NCBI GenBank assembly: GCA_046538945.1
Contig: JBKHHW010000048.1
Location: 1 to 20,327, forward strand
Source: JAEZKC01 sp046538945
GTDB lineage: Bacteria > Fibrobacterota > Chitinivibrionia > Chitinivibrionales > Chitinispirillaceae
Direction: 5' to 3'
DNA: 20,327 nt
The notes under the pieces were generated by a model. The model was given only the letters and a program-made list of their open reading frames with translations, was not told where the DNA came from and searched no databases. Every line of letters starts with the position of its first letter. Positions within the stretch are counted from its first letter, which is position 1. The translations under genes were made by a program, and so were the position numbers. Below, one piece after another: positions 8,134-15,128 of the stretch.

Positions 8134-8144
8134 CTCAGGCGGGA

Positions 8145-9173
8145 TCAAACGTTTTCCGCGACCATGTGGATGAGAGCCTCGGTATCCTCCCAGCCCAGGC
8201 AGGGATCGGTGATGGATTTTCCGTACGCGTCCTCATCAGCCTTCTGGGAGCCTTCCTCGATATAGCTCTCGATCATAAGCCCCCGGATCAACTCCTCCAG
8301 CTGGGAATCATACTGCCTGCTGCGGAGCACCTCGTGGGCGATACGGGGCTGCTCTTTGAAGCGCTTGCCCGAATTGTCATGGTTGGTGTCCACGAAAATG
8401 GTGGGAAAGGACAGATTGCGTGCCCTGTACTCCCCGGCCGCCCGTATGAGATCCTCGTGATGATAGTTGGGTATGACCTGGCCGCTGCTGCTGACAGCCC
8501 CTCTGAGGATCAGATGCGCATACGGATTGCCTTCGGTCCGAACCTCGCTTCCGTTATAGGAGAACACATGAGGGACCTGAGCCGCCAGCACGGAGTTCAT
8601 CGCCACCCTGATATCCCCGCTGGTGGGGTTTTTCATTCCCACCGGGATATCCAGTCCGCTTGCGACAAGCCGGTGCTGCTGATTTTCCACCGAACGGGCT
8701 CCCACGGCCACATAACAGAGCAGATCATCGAGGTAGGGATGGTTGTTGGGATAGAGCATCTCGTCGGCGGAACTCATCTCCGACTCCGAAAACGCCCTCA
8801 GGTGCATTCTCCTTATGGCCATGATACCTTCGGCAATATTGGGGCTCTTGAGGTGATCGGGCTGGTGAGCCATGCCTTTGTAGCCCTGCCCGGTCGTTCT
8901 CGGTTTGTTGGTGTAGATCCTGGGGATGATGATAATCTTATCCCGTACCTTTTGCTGTACTTTTGCCAGACGGGAAACATAATCGCAGACCGCATCCTCA
9001 TTATGGGCCGAGCACGGTCCGATAACCAGAATAAACCTGTCATCCTTCTTCTCCAGAACCGCCCGGATCTCAGTATCCCGTTCGTTTTTTTTCTGCTGGA
9101 AATTCTGGGGAAAGGGCACACTCTGCTTTATTTCTGCCGGAGTAGGCAGCTTTCTTATTTCCTGAAAACCCAT
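8145..9173 (-). CDS. aroF: 3-deoxy-7-phosphoheptulonate (DAHP) synthase, class I AroF/G/H type
   Basis: A 342-residue enzyme condensing phosphoenolpyruvate and erythrose 4-phosphate to DAHP, the first step of the shikimate pathway to aromatic amino acids. Its length matches E. coli AroG (350). The metal ligands of the family align: C54 in IGPCS (51-55), H265 in NHDNSGK, E302 in MIESY and D323 in SITDPCLGWEDT. KPRTT (90-94) is the phosphoenolpyruvate-binding signature, and GARSVENQQHR (158-168) is also conserved. The N-terminal segment aligns with the allosteric region of the E. coli isoenzymes, but I cannot tell whether Phe, Tyr or Trp is the effector; the symbol names the family only. The start is the ATG at 9173, with only a weak Shine-Dalgarno. 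It has its own promoter (9259-9287) and seems unrelated in function to its neighbours. Cytoplasmic. Confidence 0.95.
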   Translation of the reverse strand: MGFQEIRKLPTPAEIKQSVPFPQNFQQKKNERDTEIRAVLEKKDDRFILVIGPCSAHNEDAVCDYVSRLAKVQQKVRDKIIIIPRIYTNKPRTTGQGYKGMAHQPDHLKSPNIAEGIMAIRRMHLRAFSESEMSSADEMLYPNNHPYLDDLLCYVAVGARSVENQQHRLVASGLDIPVGMKNPTSGDIRVAMNSVLAAQVPHVFSYNGSEVRTEGNPYAHLILRGAVSSSGQVIPNYHHEDLIRAAGEYRARNLSFPTIFVDTNHDNSGKRFKEQPRIAHEVLRSRQYDSQLEELIRGLMIESYIEEGSQKADEDAYGKSITDPCLGWEDTEALIHMVAENV

Positions 9174-9186
9174 ATTTAAAACCCGG

Positions 9187-9199
9187 ACCTTTCAAAGGT
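9187..9199 (-). promoter_or_regulatory. Inverted repeat in the DAHP synthase leader
   Basis: ACCTTT-G-AAAGGT (minus strand) lies 14-26 bases before the DAHP synthase ATG. A second dyad, GACTG-AC-CAGTC, lies at 9238-9249, just downstream of the expected transcription start. Either may be a repressor site or an RNA hairpin controlling ribosome access. Neither matches the TyrR box (TGTAAA-N6-TTTACA) known from E. coli. Regulation of this gene by aromatic amino acids would be expected, but the sequence does not prove it. Confidence 0.25.
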
Positions 9200-9258
9200 G
9201 AAAAAACAACAGCCGATTCTGTATTCACAGTGAAACCGACTGGTCAGTCAGATGGGGA

Positions 9259-9287
9259 AATATACGTTGTGGTGACTGCACGTTCAA
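9259..9287 (-). promoter_or_regulatory. Sigma70-type promoter of the DAHP synthase gene
   Basis: On the minus strand TTGAAC (9287-9282), a 17-base spacer and TATATT (9264-9259) form a good sigma70-like promoter. The -35 box directly follows the TAG stop of the vanW-like gene. The expected start of transcription is near 9252, giving a leader of about 80 bases. Confidence 0.65.
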
Positions 9288-10175
9288 CTAAGCATTGACC
9301 ATCTGCATCTCTGCCCCGCAGGGGGGTGATCCGGACGTCAGGTGATCAAGAAAAGGCTGGTACATCATGATGGCGTCATTGGCGAAAAGGTACTCATCGG
9401 CTATACACTGCTCATCCCTGAACTGTTTGCGGTAGATACGGTTGTGCCGAGTGTAGCCGCCCCAGGCCTGCTGCCTGATACAATGCTCTTTTTCATACAC
9501 CAAATACTTGCAGGTCGAAGGAATAGTTGAATGAAGCGTTCCCTCCAGATGAGTATCCGTCATTGTGAGCATGATCTGCACCGGATGGGGAGTTTTGTTT
9601 ATGCACTGCAGGTCTATGTAGTTATACACGCATGTGGCTCCGGTTCCGAACGGCTGGGTCCGGTTGTCGTCCGGAGACACATCGAAACTGTGCCGGTAGC
9701 GCTGGGTTACAGTAAGCGGCGAATGCAGAAACAACCAGAACAGCAGGTTTGAAAGCTGGCACAGTCCCCCGCCGGGACCGGTTTCTATCTGTCCGTAGAA
9801 AAGAACCATTCCATCTTTGTATCCTTTTGCGCGGCTGGGCCTGCCGACAGATTTCCAGAACGAAAACGTCTCTCCCGGGTTGATGACAAGCCCCGAAATC
9901 CTCCTGCGCGCAAGGGACAGGTTGACAATTTTGTTCTGAAGCATCCACGGCTGAGCATCTTTCAGTTTTCTGAAAAAAGGAGTGGCGTGGCCGGTGATTT
10001 TATAAGGCAGGGGATCCGGTTCTATCACCCGGGCATAAGAATCGGCGTGCAGCTGCCAGTGAAACCAGCGCCTGAAAGTATAATAACTCTTTCCAAGCTG
10101 GATTCTGAGTCTTGAACGTTTCTTTGGTTTCAGTTTGTCTCCTGACATGTATTGATTTTGATTGCCTCTAATCAT
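9288..10175 (-). CDS. VanW family protein
   Basis: A 295-residue VanW-like protein. VanW was named from the vanB glycopeptide resistance cluster, where it is accessory; the biochemical role of the family is not established, though many members are linked to the cell envelope. Family motifs are plain: NPGETFSFW (99-107), GPGGGLCQLSN (133-143), HSPL (151-154), RHSFDV (161-166) and PFGTGAT (175-181). The N-terminus is strongly basic (14-36) with no signal peptide. The ATG at 10175 has GGAG seven bases upstream and overlaps the end of the preceding gene by eight bases (ATGATTAG), so translation is probably coupled; an internal ATG at residue 10 lacks a Shine-Dalgarno. No vanA/B ligase, vanH or vanX is nearby, so resistance is not indicated. 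Confidence 0.9.
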   Translation of the reverse strand: MIRGNQNQYMSGDKLKPKKRSRLRIQLGKSYYTFRRWFHWQLHADSYARVIEPDPLPYKITGHATPFFRKLKDAQPWMLQNKIVNLSLARRRISGLVINPGETFSFWKSVGRPSRAKGYKDGMVLFYGQIETGPGGGLCQLSNLLFWLFLHSPLTVTQRYRHSFDVSPDDNRTQPFGTGATCVYNYIDLQCINKTPHPVQIMLTMTDTHLEGTLHSTIPSTCKYLVYEKEHCIRQQAWGGYTRHNRIYRKQFRDEQCIADEYLFANDAIMMYQPFLDHLTSGSPPCGAEMQMVNA

Positions 10176-11637
10176 CTTTTCTCCGGAATTTCTGCAGAAA
10201 CACCGGACGCACCCTGCTGGGGTTCATCCAGGTAGTATAGTCATCGTGAAAATCGGAGTGGTTGTCCTGAACGTCTTTTAGAAACAGCTGCCAATTTGTT
10301 TCAGGTACCACGGAGTAGTCAAATCCGAGCTCATAGACGGTATCCGGAAGAATGAACGAACGGAGCCTGAACGGTCTCACACCCGCCACGACCCGCCAGA
10401 GTGTGTTTGGGGGCATTTCGTATTCCGGTATCCAGGACATAGCATCTTTGTCGGTGGTGAATTTGATGTATTCGGCCAGCCCCTTGTGAGCGATAAAGAG
10501 CTGCGCTTGAGAGAAGACCTCTGAAGATGCGAGTCTGTCGGTTATGAGGCTGTATTTAGCGTAAGGCGGATCGTGAAGCCCCGGATCATACGATTTGTAG
10601 GTGAAAAGCACAGCGGGAGCCAGAAGCAGGGTGCAGATGAGTGCGCCCTTCTGCAATCGGGGGAAAAGTGAAACGGCGATACCGCAAACACTGCTGCCGA
10701 AAAGAACTGCAAGAAGAAAAAAGCGAAACGAGAAGCCGTTCATATCCCACCTGAGGAAAGGAAAATTCAGCAGAAGAAACAGAACAGGAATTACCCACAG
10801 CCGGTATGAAGTTGCTTTTCTTGTCAGGAGCATAATCGCCAGAGCGGCAGTTGCCAGAGTTGCTGCCACGATCTCGATTTTCCACAACAGGGTGAGAAGG
10901 CCTTCGAATTCCCGGAAAAACATGAACGCGAAACTCTGAGGCACCGCGGTGAAAATACCGAGCTGGCGCTCAAAGTCATGCAGAGCGAAAATTTTGGGAA
11001 TGCAGAGAAGAGCCCCTACGGGGATAAGCCCCCACAGGAGCAGCTTGTGTTTTTTGTGCCTGAAAATGATCTGATGCCCTATGAAAAGAAAAAGCGCGGC
11101 AAGCGCCATGGCACCTGTCAGTTTATGAGCCAGAAGGCTGAGAATCACAAAAAGGATGGCTGGAAGGTACTTCTGTTTGACTAAAAATATCAGCATTGAA
11201 AGCAGGAAAACATAACCGACCAGATTCTTGGGATACTGAGAAGCGAAATAGAAAAGGTGCGGACTGCACAGAGTCAGAAGAGCCGTGACAAGCCCGGGGA
11301 TTTTCTGTTTTGTAATGGAGCTGACCAGCCAGAAACTGAGCGGTATGACCAGAGCCGCGGAAAAAGCGGTCATTACCTTCACGCCGAGAATGTAATTACC
11401 AGTCAACCATTTGAACGCAATGAGAACCGGATAGAAAACGGATATGCGGGATGATACCAGATGCCCGTTTTCGAACCATGATTTTATCTGCAGAAGGTAA
11501 AAATAGGAATCCCAGCCGTTTGCGAAAGGGGTCCGGGTGAGGGACAGGTAGTGAAAGGTGAAGCCCAGAAGAGTCAGAGCTGAAACTGCACAGATTTCCC
11601 CGTATCTGCTGCGGGCAACTGAAACATCAATAATCAT
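10168..11637 (-). CDS. Polytopic inner-membrane protein, GT-C glycosyltransferase-like
   Basis: A 489-residue protein with about ten or more hydrophobic segments (first about 12-33, last near residue 335-350) and a soluble C-terminal domain of about 130 residues. After the first membrane helix comes an acidic motif, GWDSYFYLLQI (41-51, with D43). This position and an aromatic-rich loop are typical of GT-C glycosyltransferases, which use polyprenyl-phosphate sugars (for example the ArnT/PMT and oligosaccharyltransferase classes). I do not recognise a specific subfamily, so the donor and acceptor are unknown; a lipid-carrier-linked sugar transferase or a polysaccharide assembly protein are both possible. 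It lies 45 bases after a secreted glycan-binding protein gene and overlaps the vanW-like gene by eight bases, which supports a joint envelope-glycan role (inference). The ATG has only a weak upstream Shine-Dalgarno. Confidence 0.75.
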   Translation of the reverse strand: MIIDVSVARSRYGEICAVSALTLLGFTFHYLSLTRTPFANGWDSYFYLLQIKSWFENGHLVSSRISVFYPVLIAFKWLTGNYILGVKVMTAFSAALVIPLSFWLVSSITKQKIPGLVTALLTLCSPHLFYFASQYPKNLVGYVFLLSMLIFLVKQKYLPAILFVILSLLAHKLTGAMALAALFLFIGHQIIFRHKKHKLLLWGLIPVGALLCIPKIFALHDFERQLGIFTAVPQSFAFMFFREFEGLLTLLWKIEIVAATLATAALAIMLLTRKATSYRLWVIPVLFLLLNFPFLRWDMNGFSFRFFLLAVLFGSSVCGIAVSLFPRLQKGALICTLLLAPAVLFTYKSYDPGLHDPPYAKYSLITDRLASSEVFSQAQLFIAHKGLAEYIKFTTDKDAMSWIPEYEMPPNTLWRVVAGVRPFRLRSFILPDTVYELGFDYSVVPETNWQLFLKDVQDNHSDFHDDYTTWMNPSRVRPVFLQKFRRKDD

Positions 11638-11660
11638 AATTCTGTTCTACTCATTATCTG

Positions 11661-11677
11661 GAACTAAAGAATAGTTC
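11661..11677 (-). other. Short intercistronic hairpin
   Basis: GAACTA-AAGAA-TAGTTC, a six-pair stem in the 45-base gap between the glycan-binding protein gene and the GT-C-like gene. It is A/T-rich and not followed by a T-run, so it is at most a weak attenuator or processing site. Confidence 0.25.
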
Positions 11678-11682
11678 GGGGG

Positions 11683-13119
11683 TCACCAGATCAGCGGAAT
11701 CGGCTCGATATAGTTTTTACCCGCAATGAAATCATCGCTTATGGTGAGGAAATCCTGAAAGATGTTGGTGGACTGCCTCTCCTTGCTTCCCTTGTAGACG
11801 TGCTCCCTGGATCCGGTGGCATACAGTTTTCCGAATATGCGTATCTGAGCCGGGGAATCGCTTTTTGCCACCAGTTCCCAGCCTCCTTCGCCGATCACCG
11901 TCTGTTGTTCATGGACCATTTCATTGTCTTCCATCTTATTTTCGTAATAGACAAAGCTGTTGTTTGAACGAATGATAAGCGACACATCTGAAGTCGCATT
12001 AGTGAAACCGGCTTCATCCCCACTGAATGTGGAAACATCAATTTTGCGGTCAAGAACTTTCTGCAGCTGCTTGTTTTCTATACCGGTTGTTCCGGCGACT
12101 TTTTCCGCTTCGTAGGAACCGAGTGGAACAATCACACTGTCTCCGCTGTAGAACAGTATTTCGCTCAGGACCAGATCCGCATATCTTTTCCCCGCATATA
12201 CGCCCTTCACCTCAAGAGTAAACTCTTTTGCGGACAGAGGCTCGGGGAGCTGCAGAAGCTGAGGTTCCCGGGTATCCTCAAGTGTGAATTGAAACGCGGT
12301 ATCTCCTTTGACGCCGAAAGAGATCTCACGGGCCCGGGAATTGTTCACGAAATGACTTGAGGAACGCTGATACCCGTTCCAGATTTTCAGAGCGAAAATC
12401 TTAACATCCTGTTCAAATGTAAACCGAACCCATTCGCCTTTGCCACTGCCCTTAGCCCCCTCGGACCACCCGAAATCAAGCTTTGAATCGACCAGATTGT
12501 AAGCACTGTAGCCAAGCTCGGGTGATAGTGTGGAAGAAGCGGATATTTCACATCCGACAGTCTGGTGAGGTATGATGACAATCGGCTTGTTTTTGCTGCC
12601 GAATAATTTCAGCTCGGAAATGTTCACTGATGCATTTTCCGGATAAACAGTCTGCCGGACTTTCCGGGACCCGTATTCACTGTTCTCTTTTAGGATCACT
12701 TCGGTTCCGGCCGCCCGCAGATCCTCCACTTTTATGAACAGATTCGAAACCCGGGTATTGATGGCGATTGCGGCGGCGTCATGTTTGCTTTTGATAACGA
12801 CTCCGTCGCAGTAAACGGTCACGGTCTTTGCACTGGCCAAGCCACCACCGGTCCGGCTTTCCAGTTTCAGGGCACCAACAAACACCGGTTCGGCAAAACG
12901 GAGCATCACCCCTTCCCCGCTTCCGGCACCAGTTGGAGTGCGCCAGTAAGTTTTTGGATCGTTGTCCAGAATGTGGGAAACATGATTTTTGGAGATGGGG
13001 AGAGCTGTGTTGGTGGCATATATCCCCTCCAGACGAGCCGTCACCTGTTCTGCCGAAACCGTCGCCACCACCGCAAAAACGCATAACAGAGCAGTATAAA
13101 TTCTCTTCAGACCTTTCAT
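11683..13119 (-). CDS. Secreted protein with two discoidin-like (NADase-type glycan-binding) domains
   Basis: A 478-residue protein with a clear Sec signal peptide (basic 1-6, hydrophobic 8-20, cleavage near VSA-EQ at 23/24). Two regions share the same pattern of a jelly-roll F5/8C-like domain: residues about 46-90 (HILDNDPKTYWR, then GSGEGVMLRF) and about 194-255 (AYNLVDSKLDFGWSEG, then GSGKGEWVRF, NGYQRSS and NNSR). The second matches the NADase-type glycan-binding domain pattern well. The C-terminal 150 residues I cannot assign. Such domains bind carbohydrates; the ligand here is unknown. It is first in an operon with the GT-C-like and vanW-like genes, behind a near-consensus promoter. The ATG at 13119 has CGGAG ten bases upstream of the start. 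There is no catalytic motif, so it is likely a binding or assembly protein of the periplasm or outer surface. Confidence 0.75.
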   Translation of the reverse strand: MKGLKRIYTALLCVFAVVATVSAEQVTARLEGIYATNTALPISKNHVSHILDNDPKTYWRTPTGAGSGEGVMLRFAEPVFVGALKLESRTGGGLASAKTVTVYCDGVVIKSKHDAAAIAINTRVSNLFIKVEDLRAAGTEVILKENSEYGSRKVRQTVYPENASVNISELKLFGSKNKPIVIIPHQTVGCEISASSTLSPELGYSAYNLVDSKLDFGWSEGAKGSGKGEWVRFTFEQDVKIFALKIWNGYQRSSSHFVNNSRAREISFGVKGDTAFQFTLEDTREPQLLQLPEPLSAKEFTLEVKGVYAGKRYADLVLSEILFYSGDSVIVPLGSYEAEKVAGTTGIENKQLQKVLDRKIDVSTFSGDEAGFTNATSDVSLIIRSNNSFVYYENKMEDNEMVHEQQTVIGEGGWELVAKSDSPAQIRIFGKLYATGSREHVYKGSKERQSTNIFQDFLTISDDFIAGKNYIEPIPLIW

Positions 13120-13176
13120 TTCATTCTCCGAATATTGATATGGATACCCTCATCAGCTTACCATCCTAACCATTTC

Positions 13177-13205
13177 AATATAAGACCGGTGGAGCATTTT
13201 GTCAA
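13177..13205 (-). promoter_or_regulatory. Near-consensus sigma70 promoter of the glycan-binding/GT-C/vanW operon
   Basis: On the minus strand a perfect -35 TTGACA (13205-13200), a 17-base spacer and TATATT (13182-13177) give the best promoter match in the window. Transcription should begin near 13170, about 50 bases before the ATG at 13119. Such a strong match suggests constitutive expression unless a repressor acts. Confidence 0.75.
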
Positions 13206-13232
13206 AATCGGAAAACCAGACGGGTGAATCCT

Positions 13233-13244
13233 CCTGAAGTCAGG
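13233..13244. promoter_or_regulatory. Dyad symmetry in a divergent promoter region
   Basis: CCTGA-AG-TCAGG lies about 28 bases upstream of the -35 box of the minus-strand operon and about 100 bases before the plus-strand OB-fold gene. It could be an operator shared by the two divergent units. No regulator gene is adjacent, and a 12-base dyad can occur by chance. Confidence 0.2.
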
Positions 13245-13345
13245 TGAAGCCACACTGGAAAAACTTGAATTTAAAAAAGCTCTGACTCGAATTCCTATTG
13301 AAGGGTGGTCTCTATACCAGCCGCAACTTAAAAGGAGAACAGATT

Positions 13346-13783
13346 ATGCCTGCACCCATAAAAAAACAGTTTTTCGCTTTCTTTTTCCTTTCCATGCTGC
13401 TTCCGCTTGCAATTGCCGGCCAGGAAGACGAGGGGAGCCTGTACTACTTCAATCCGGAGGCCATCACGACGCTTAAAGGTACAGTTGCCGACTACGATTC
13501 CCTGCTGTTCTACGACGGAACGGAATCATTCACCCACATCCTGCTGAAGACTTCCGATGGCCAGATCGTGTTCATAGTCCTTGGACCGGAATACTTTCTC
13601 GGCAGCAACAACATCAGTTTCAGAAAAGGTGACGAGGTGGAGGTGACCGGCTCGGTAGTGGGACAAGGTGAAAAGAGTTTCATTATCGCTACTTCTGTAA
13701 TGAAAGGCAATCAACACCTTGAGCTCAGAAATAAGGAGGGGATACCTTTGTGGCTGGAGGAGTATATGAGATTTCACGAGTGA
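13346..13783 (+). CDS. Small secreted OB-fold-like protein of unknown function
   Basis: A 145-residue protein. The frame is open from an ATG at 13298, but AAAGGAG lies eight bases before the ATG at 13346, and that start gives a clean signal peptide (KK at 6-7, hydrophobic 8-24, cleavage near IAG-Q at 25/26), so I use it. The mature part (about 42-130) reads as a five-strand OB-fold: a GTV strand, LLKTSDGQIVFIVLGP (66-81), KGDEVEVTGSV (94-104), an IIATSV strand and a closing LRNKEGIPLW (127-136). Small periplasmic proteins with this strand order and ending are found in many bacteria, often next to metabolic or redox genes, but the activity is unknown. It stands alone, diverging from the glycan operon and converging on the inositol phosphate synthase gene. 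Confidence 0.8.
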   Translation: MPAPIKKQFFAFFFLSMLLPLAIAGQEDEGSLYYFNPEAITTLKGTVADYDSLLFYDGTESFTHILLKTSDGQIVFIVLGPEYFLGSNNISFRKGDEVEVTGSVVGQGEKSFIIATSVMKGNQHLELRNKEGIPLWLEEYMRFHE

Positions 13784-13800
13784 GGAGCGGACCGAGATAC

Positions 13801-13821
13801 GGGGGAGAAGAGATCTCCCCC
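13801..13821. terminator. Hairpin between converging genes, possible two-way terminator
   Basis: GGGGGAGA-AGAGA-TCTCCCCC, a perfect eight-pair stem, lies in the 51-base gap between the stop of the OB-fold gene (plus) and the stop of the inositol phosphate synthase gene (minus). Neither side has a T-run, so it ends transcripts weakly or protects their 3' ends. Confidence 0.55.
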
Positions 13822-13834
13822 TTGAAGATCGAAA

Positions 13835-14956
13835 TCAGGCTTTTACGGATTCGGGCTGAACACTGTACTGGGCAATGAACTCCTCCACACCCCTGTACGC
13901 CTCGTCGTCGGGACACTGACGGGGGGGATGTTTGCAGAAATAGGAGGATGGGGTGTAGAGAACCCCGCCCAGGCGCGCGTTCAGAGCGAGTTTGCAGCAA
14001 CGAATCGAATCGATGGCCACACCGGCTGAATTGGGCGAATCCTCCACGGAAAGGCGCAGCTCCAGGTTCATGGGAACATCACCGAACAGCTTGCCTTCCA
14101 TGCGGATGAAGCAGATCTTCTGATCATTCTGCCAGGGCACATAGTCGGAAGGTCCCACGTGTATATCCCGTTTTTCCAGACGCTCTGCCGTGACAGACTG
14201 CACCGCTTCGGTCTTGGACTCTTTTTTTGATTTGAGTCTGCTGCGGTTGAGCATATTGAGAAAATCGGTGTTGCCGCCGGTATTAAGCTGATAGGTGCGC
14301 TCCAGCTTCACTCCTCTTTTCTTGAACAGATCGGTCAGAGTGCGGTGAGTGATGGTTGCTCCCAGCTGAGCCTTAATATCATCACCGATAAGAGGAAGGT
14401 TGGCATCCTCGAACTTCTTCGCCCACTCGGGATTTGAAGCAATAAAGACGGGAATATTGTTGATGAAGGCGATTCCTGCATCCAGTGCGCACTGAGCATA
14501 GAACCTGGTGGCTTCTTCGGAACCTACCGGGAGATAATTCATGATGAGGTCCGCACCCGACTCTTTGAGGATCTCCACGATTTTCTCACGGGTGGCTTCC
14601 TCTTTCCCACTTTTGATAAAAGTATCCTCAGAATCGTAATCGCCCATGTGCTCGGAATAGCCGTCCAGAACTTTCCCCATCCGGACCATTACTCCGCTTT
14701 GGGGCATATCGGGGCAGAAAACGGTAGTGCAGTTTGGCTTTGCGAAAATCGCTTCGTTCACATCCTTTCCCACTTTGCGCTCATCTATATCGAAAGCAGC
14801 AACGACCTCAATATCACTGGGTGTGTACCCCCCGATACTCCAATGCATCAGCCCGATCGCGTCTTCGGCGGTTTTATTGCGGTAATACTCAATACCCTGC
14901 AGAAGAGAACTGGCGCAGTTCCCTACGCCCACAACAGCAATCCTTATTTTGTCCAT
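13835..14956 (-). CDS. ino1: Inositol-1-phosphate synthase (myo-inositol-3-phosphate synthase)
   Basis: A 373-residue NAD-dependent isomerase making myo-inositol 1(3)-phosphate from glucose 6-phosphate. The frame extends to 15034, but GGGAGGAG lies about nine bases before the ATG at 14956, which also begins directly with the Rossmann strand (MDKIRIAVVGVGNCASSL, with GVGNCAS at 10-16). Further signatures are LNTGGNTDFLNML, then SDYVPWQNDQK, and a PMNLELRLSVEDSPNSAGV segment ahead of the C-terminal NAD-domain helix. The length and motifs place it with the short archaeal/actinobacterial-type enzymes and not the long eukaryotic ones. The product feeds inositol phospholipids, compatible solutes such as di-myo-inositol phosphate, or glycoconjugates; no partner gene is nearby to choose. 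A GC-rich hairpin separates it from the propeller gene upstream, so it probably has its own promoter, which I could not locate. Cytoplasmic. Confidence 0.93.
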   Translation of the reverse strand: MDKIRIAVVGVGNCASSLLQGIEYYRNKTAEDAIGLMHWSIGGYTPSDIEVVAAFDIDERKVGKDVNEAIFAKPNCTTVFCPDMPQSGVMVRMGKVLDGYSEHMGDYDSEDTFIKSGKEEATREKIVEILKESGADLIMNYLPVGSEEATRFYAQCALDAGIAFINNIPVFIASNPEWAKKFEDANLPLIGDDIKAQLGATITHRTLTDLFKKRGVKLERTYQLNTGGNTDFLNMLNRSRLKSKKESKTEAVQSVTAERLEKRDIHVGPSDYVPWQNDQKICFIRMEGKLFGDVPMNLELRLSVEDSPNSAGVAIDSIRCCKLALNARLGGVLYTPSSYFCKHPPRQCPDDEAYRGVEEFIAQYSVQPESVKA

Positions 14957-15034
14957 ACACCACAACTCCTCCCTGGAATCAGAAAAAGGTGATTTGATCT
15001 TTTGCCTGCTGAATAGCGCGTCTGCTGAACTCAA

Positions 15035-15060
15035 GCGCCTGCCGCTTTCACGACAGGCGC
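15035..15060 (-). terminator. GC-rich hairpin after the propeller gene, probable terminator
   Basis: On the minus strand GCGCCTGTCG (15060-15051) pairs with CGGCAGGCGC (15044-15035) in a ten-pair stem with one G-U and a six-base loop, about 70 bases after the propeller stop. It is followed by TTGAGTT, not a full T-run. It lies in the 172-base gap before the inositol phosphate synthase gene; I see nothing else definite there. Confidence 0.5.
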
Positions 15061-15128
15061 TGAAACCCGGTCAGATAAGTTCCGCATCCAGAGCAGAATT
15101 GTGCAGCTGCAAGAAACGTGCCACAATT

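Noticed and set aside
9288..10175. VanW-like gene as evidence for glycopeptide resistance
   Set aside because: No vanR/S, vanH, vanA/B ligase, vanX or vanY homologue in the window; VanW-family proteins are widespread outside resistance clusters.
14957..15034. Longer inositol phosphate synthase starting at 15034
   Set aside because: The Shine-Dalgarno GGGAGGAG precedes the ATG at 14956, where the conserved Rossmann fold begins; the extension also enters the hairpin region.
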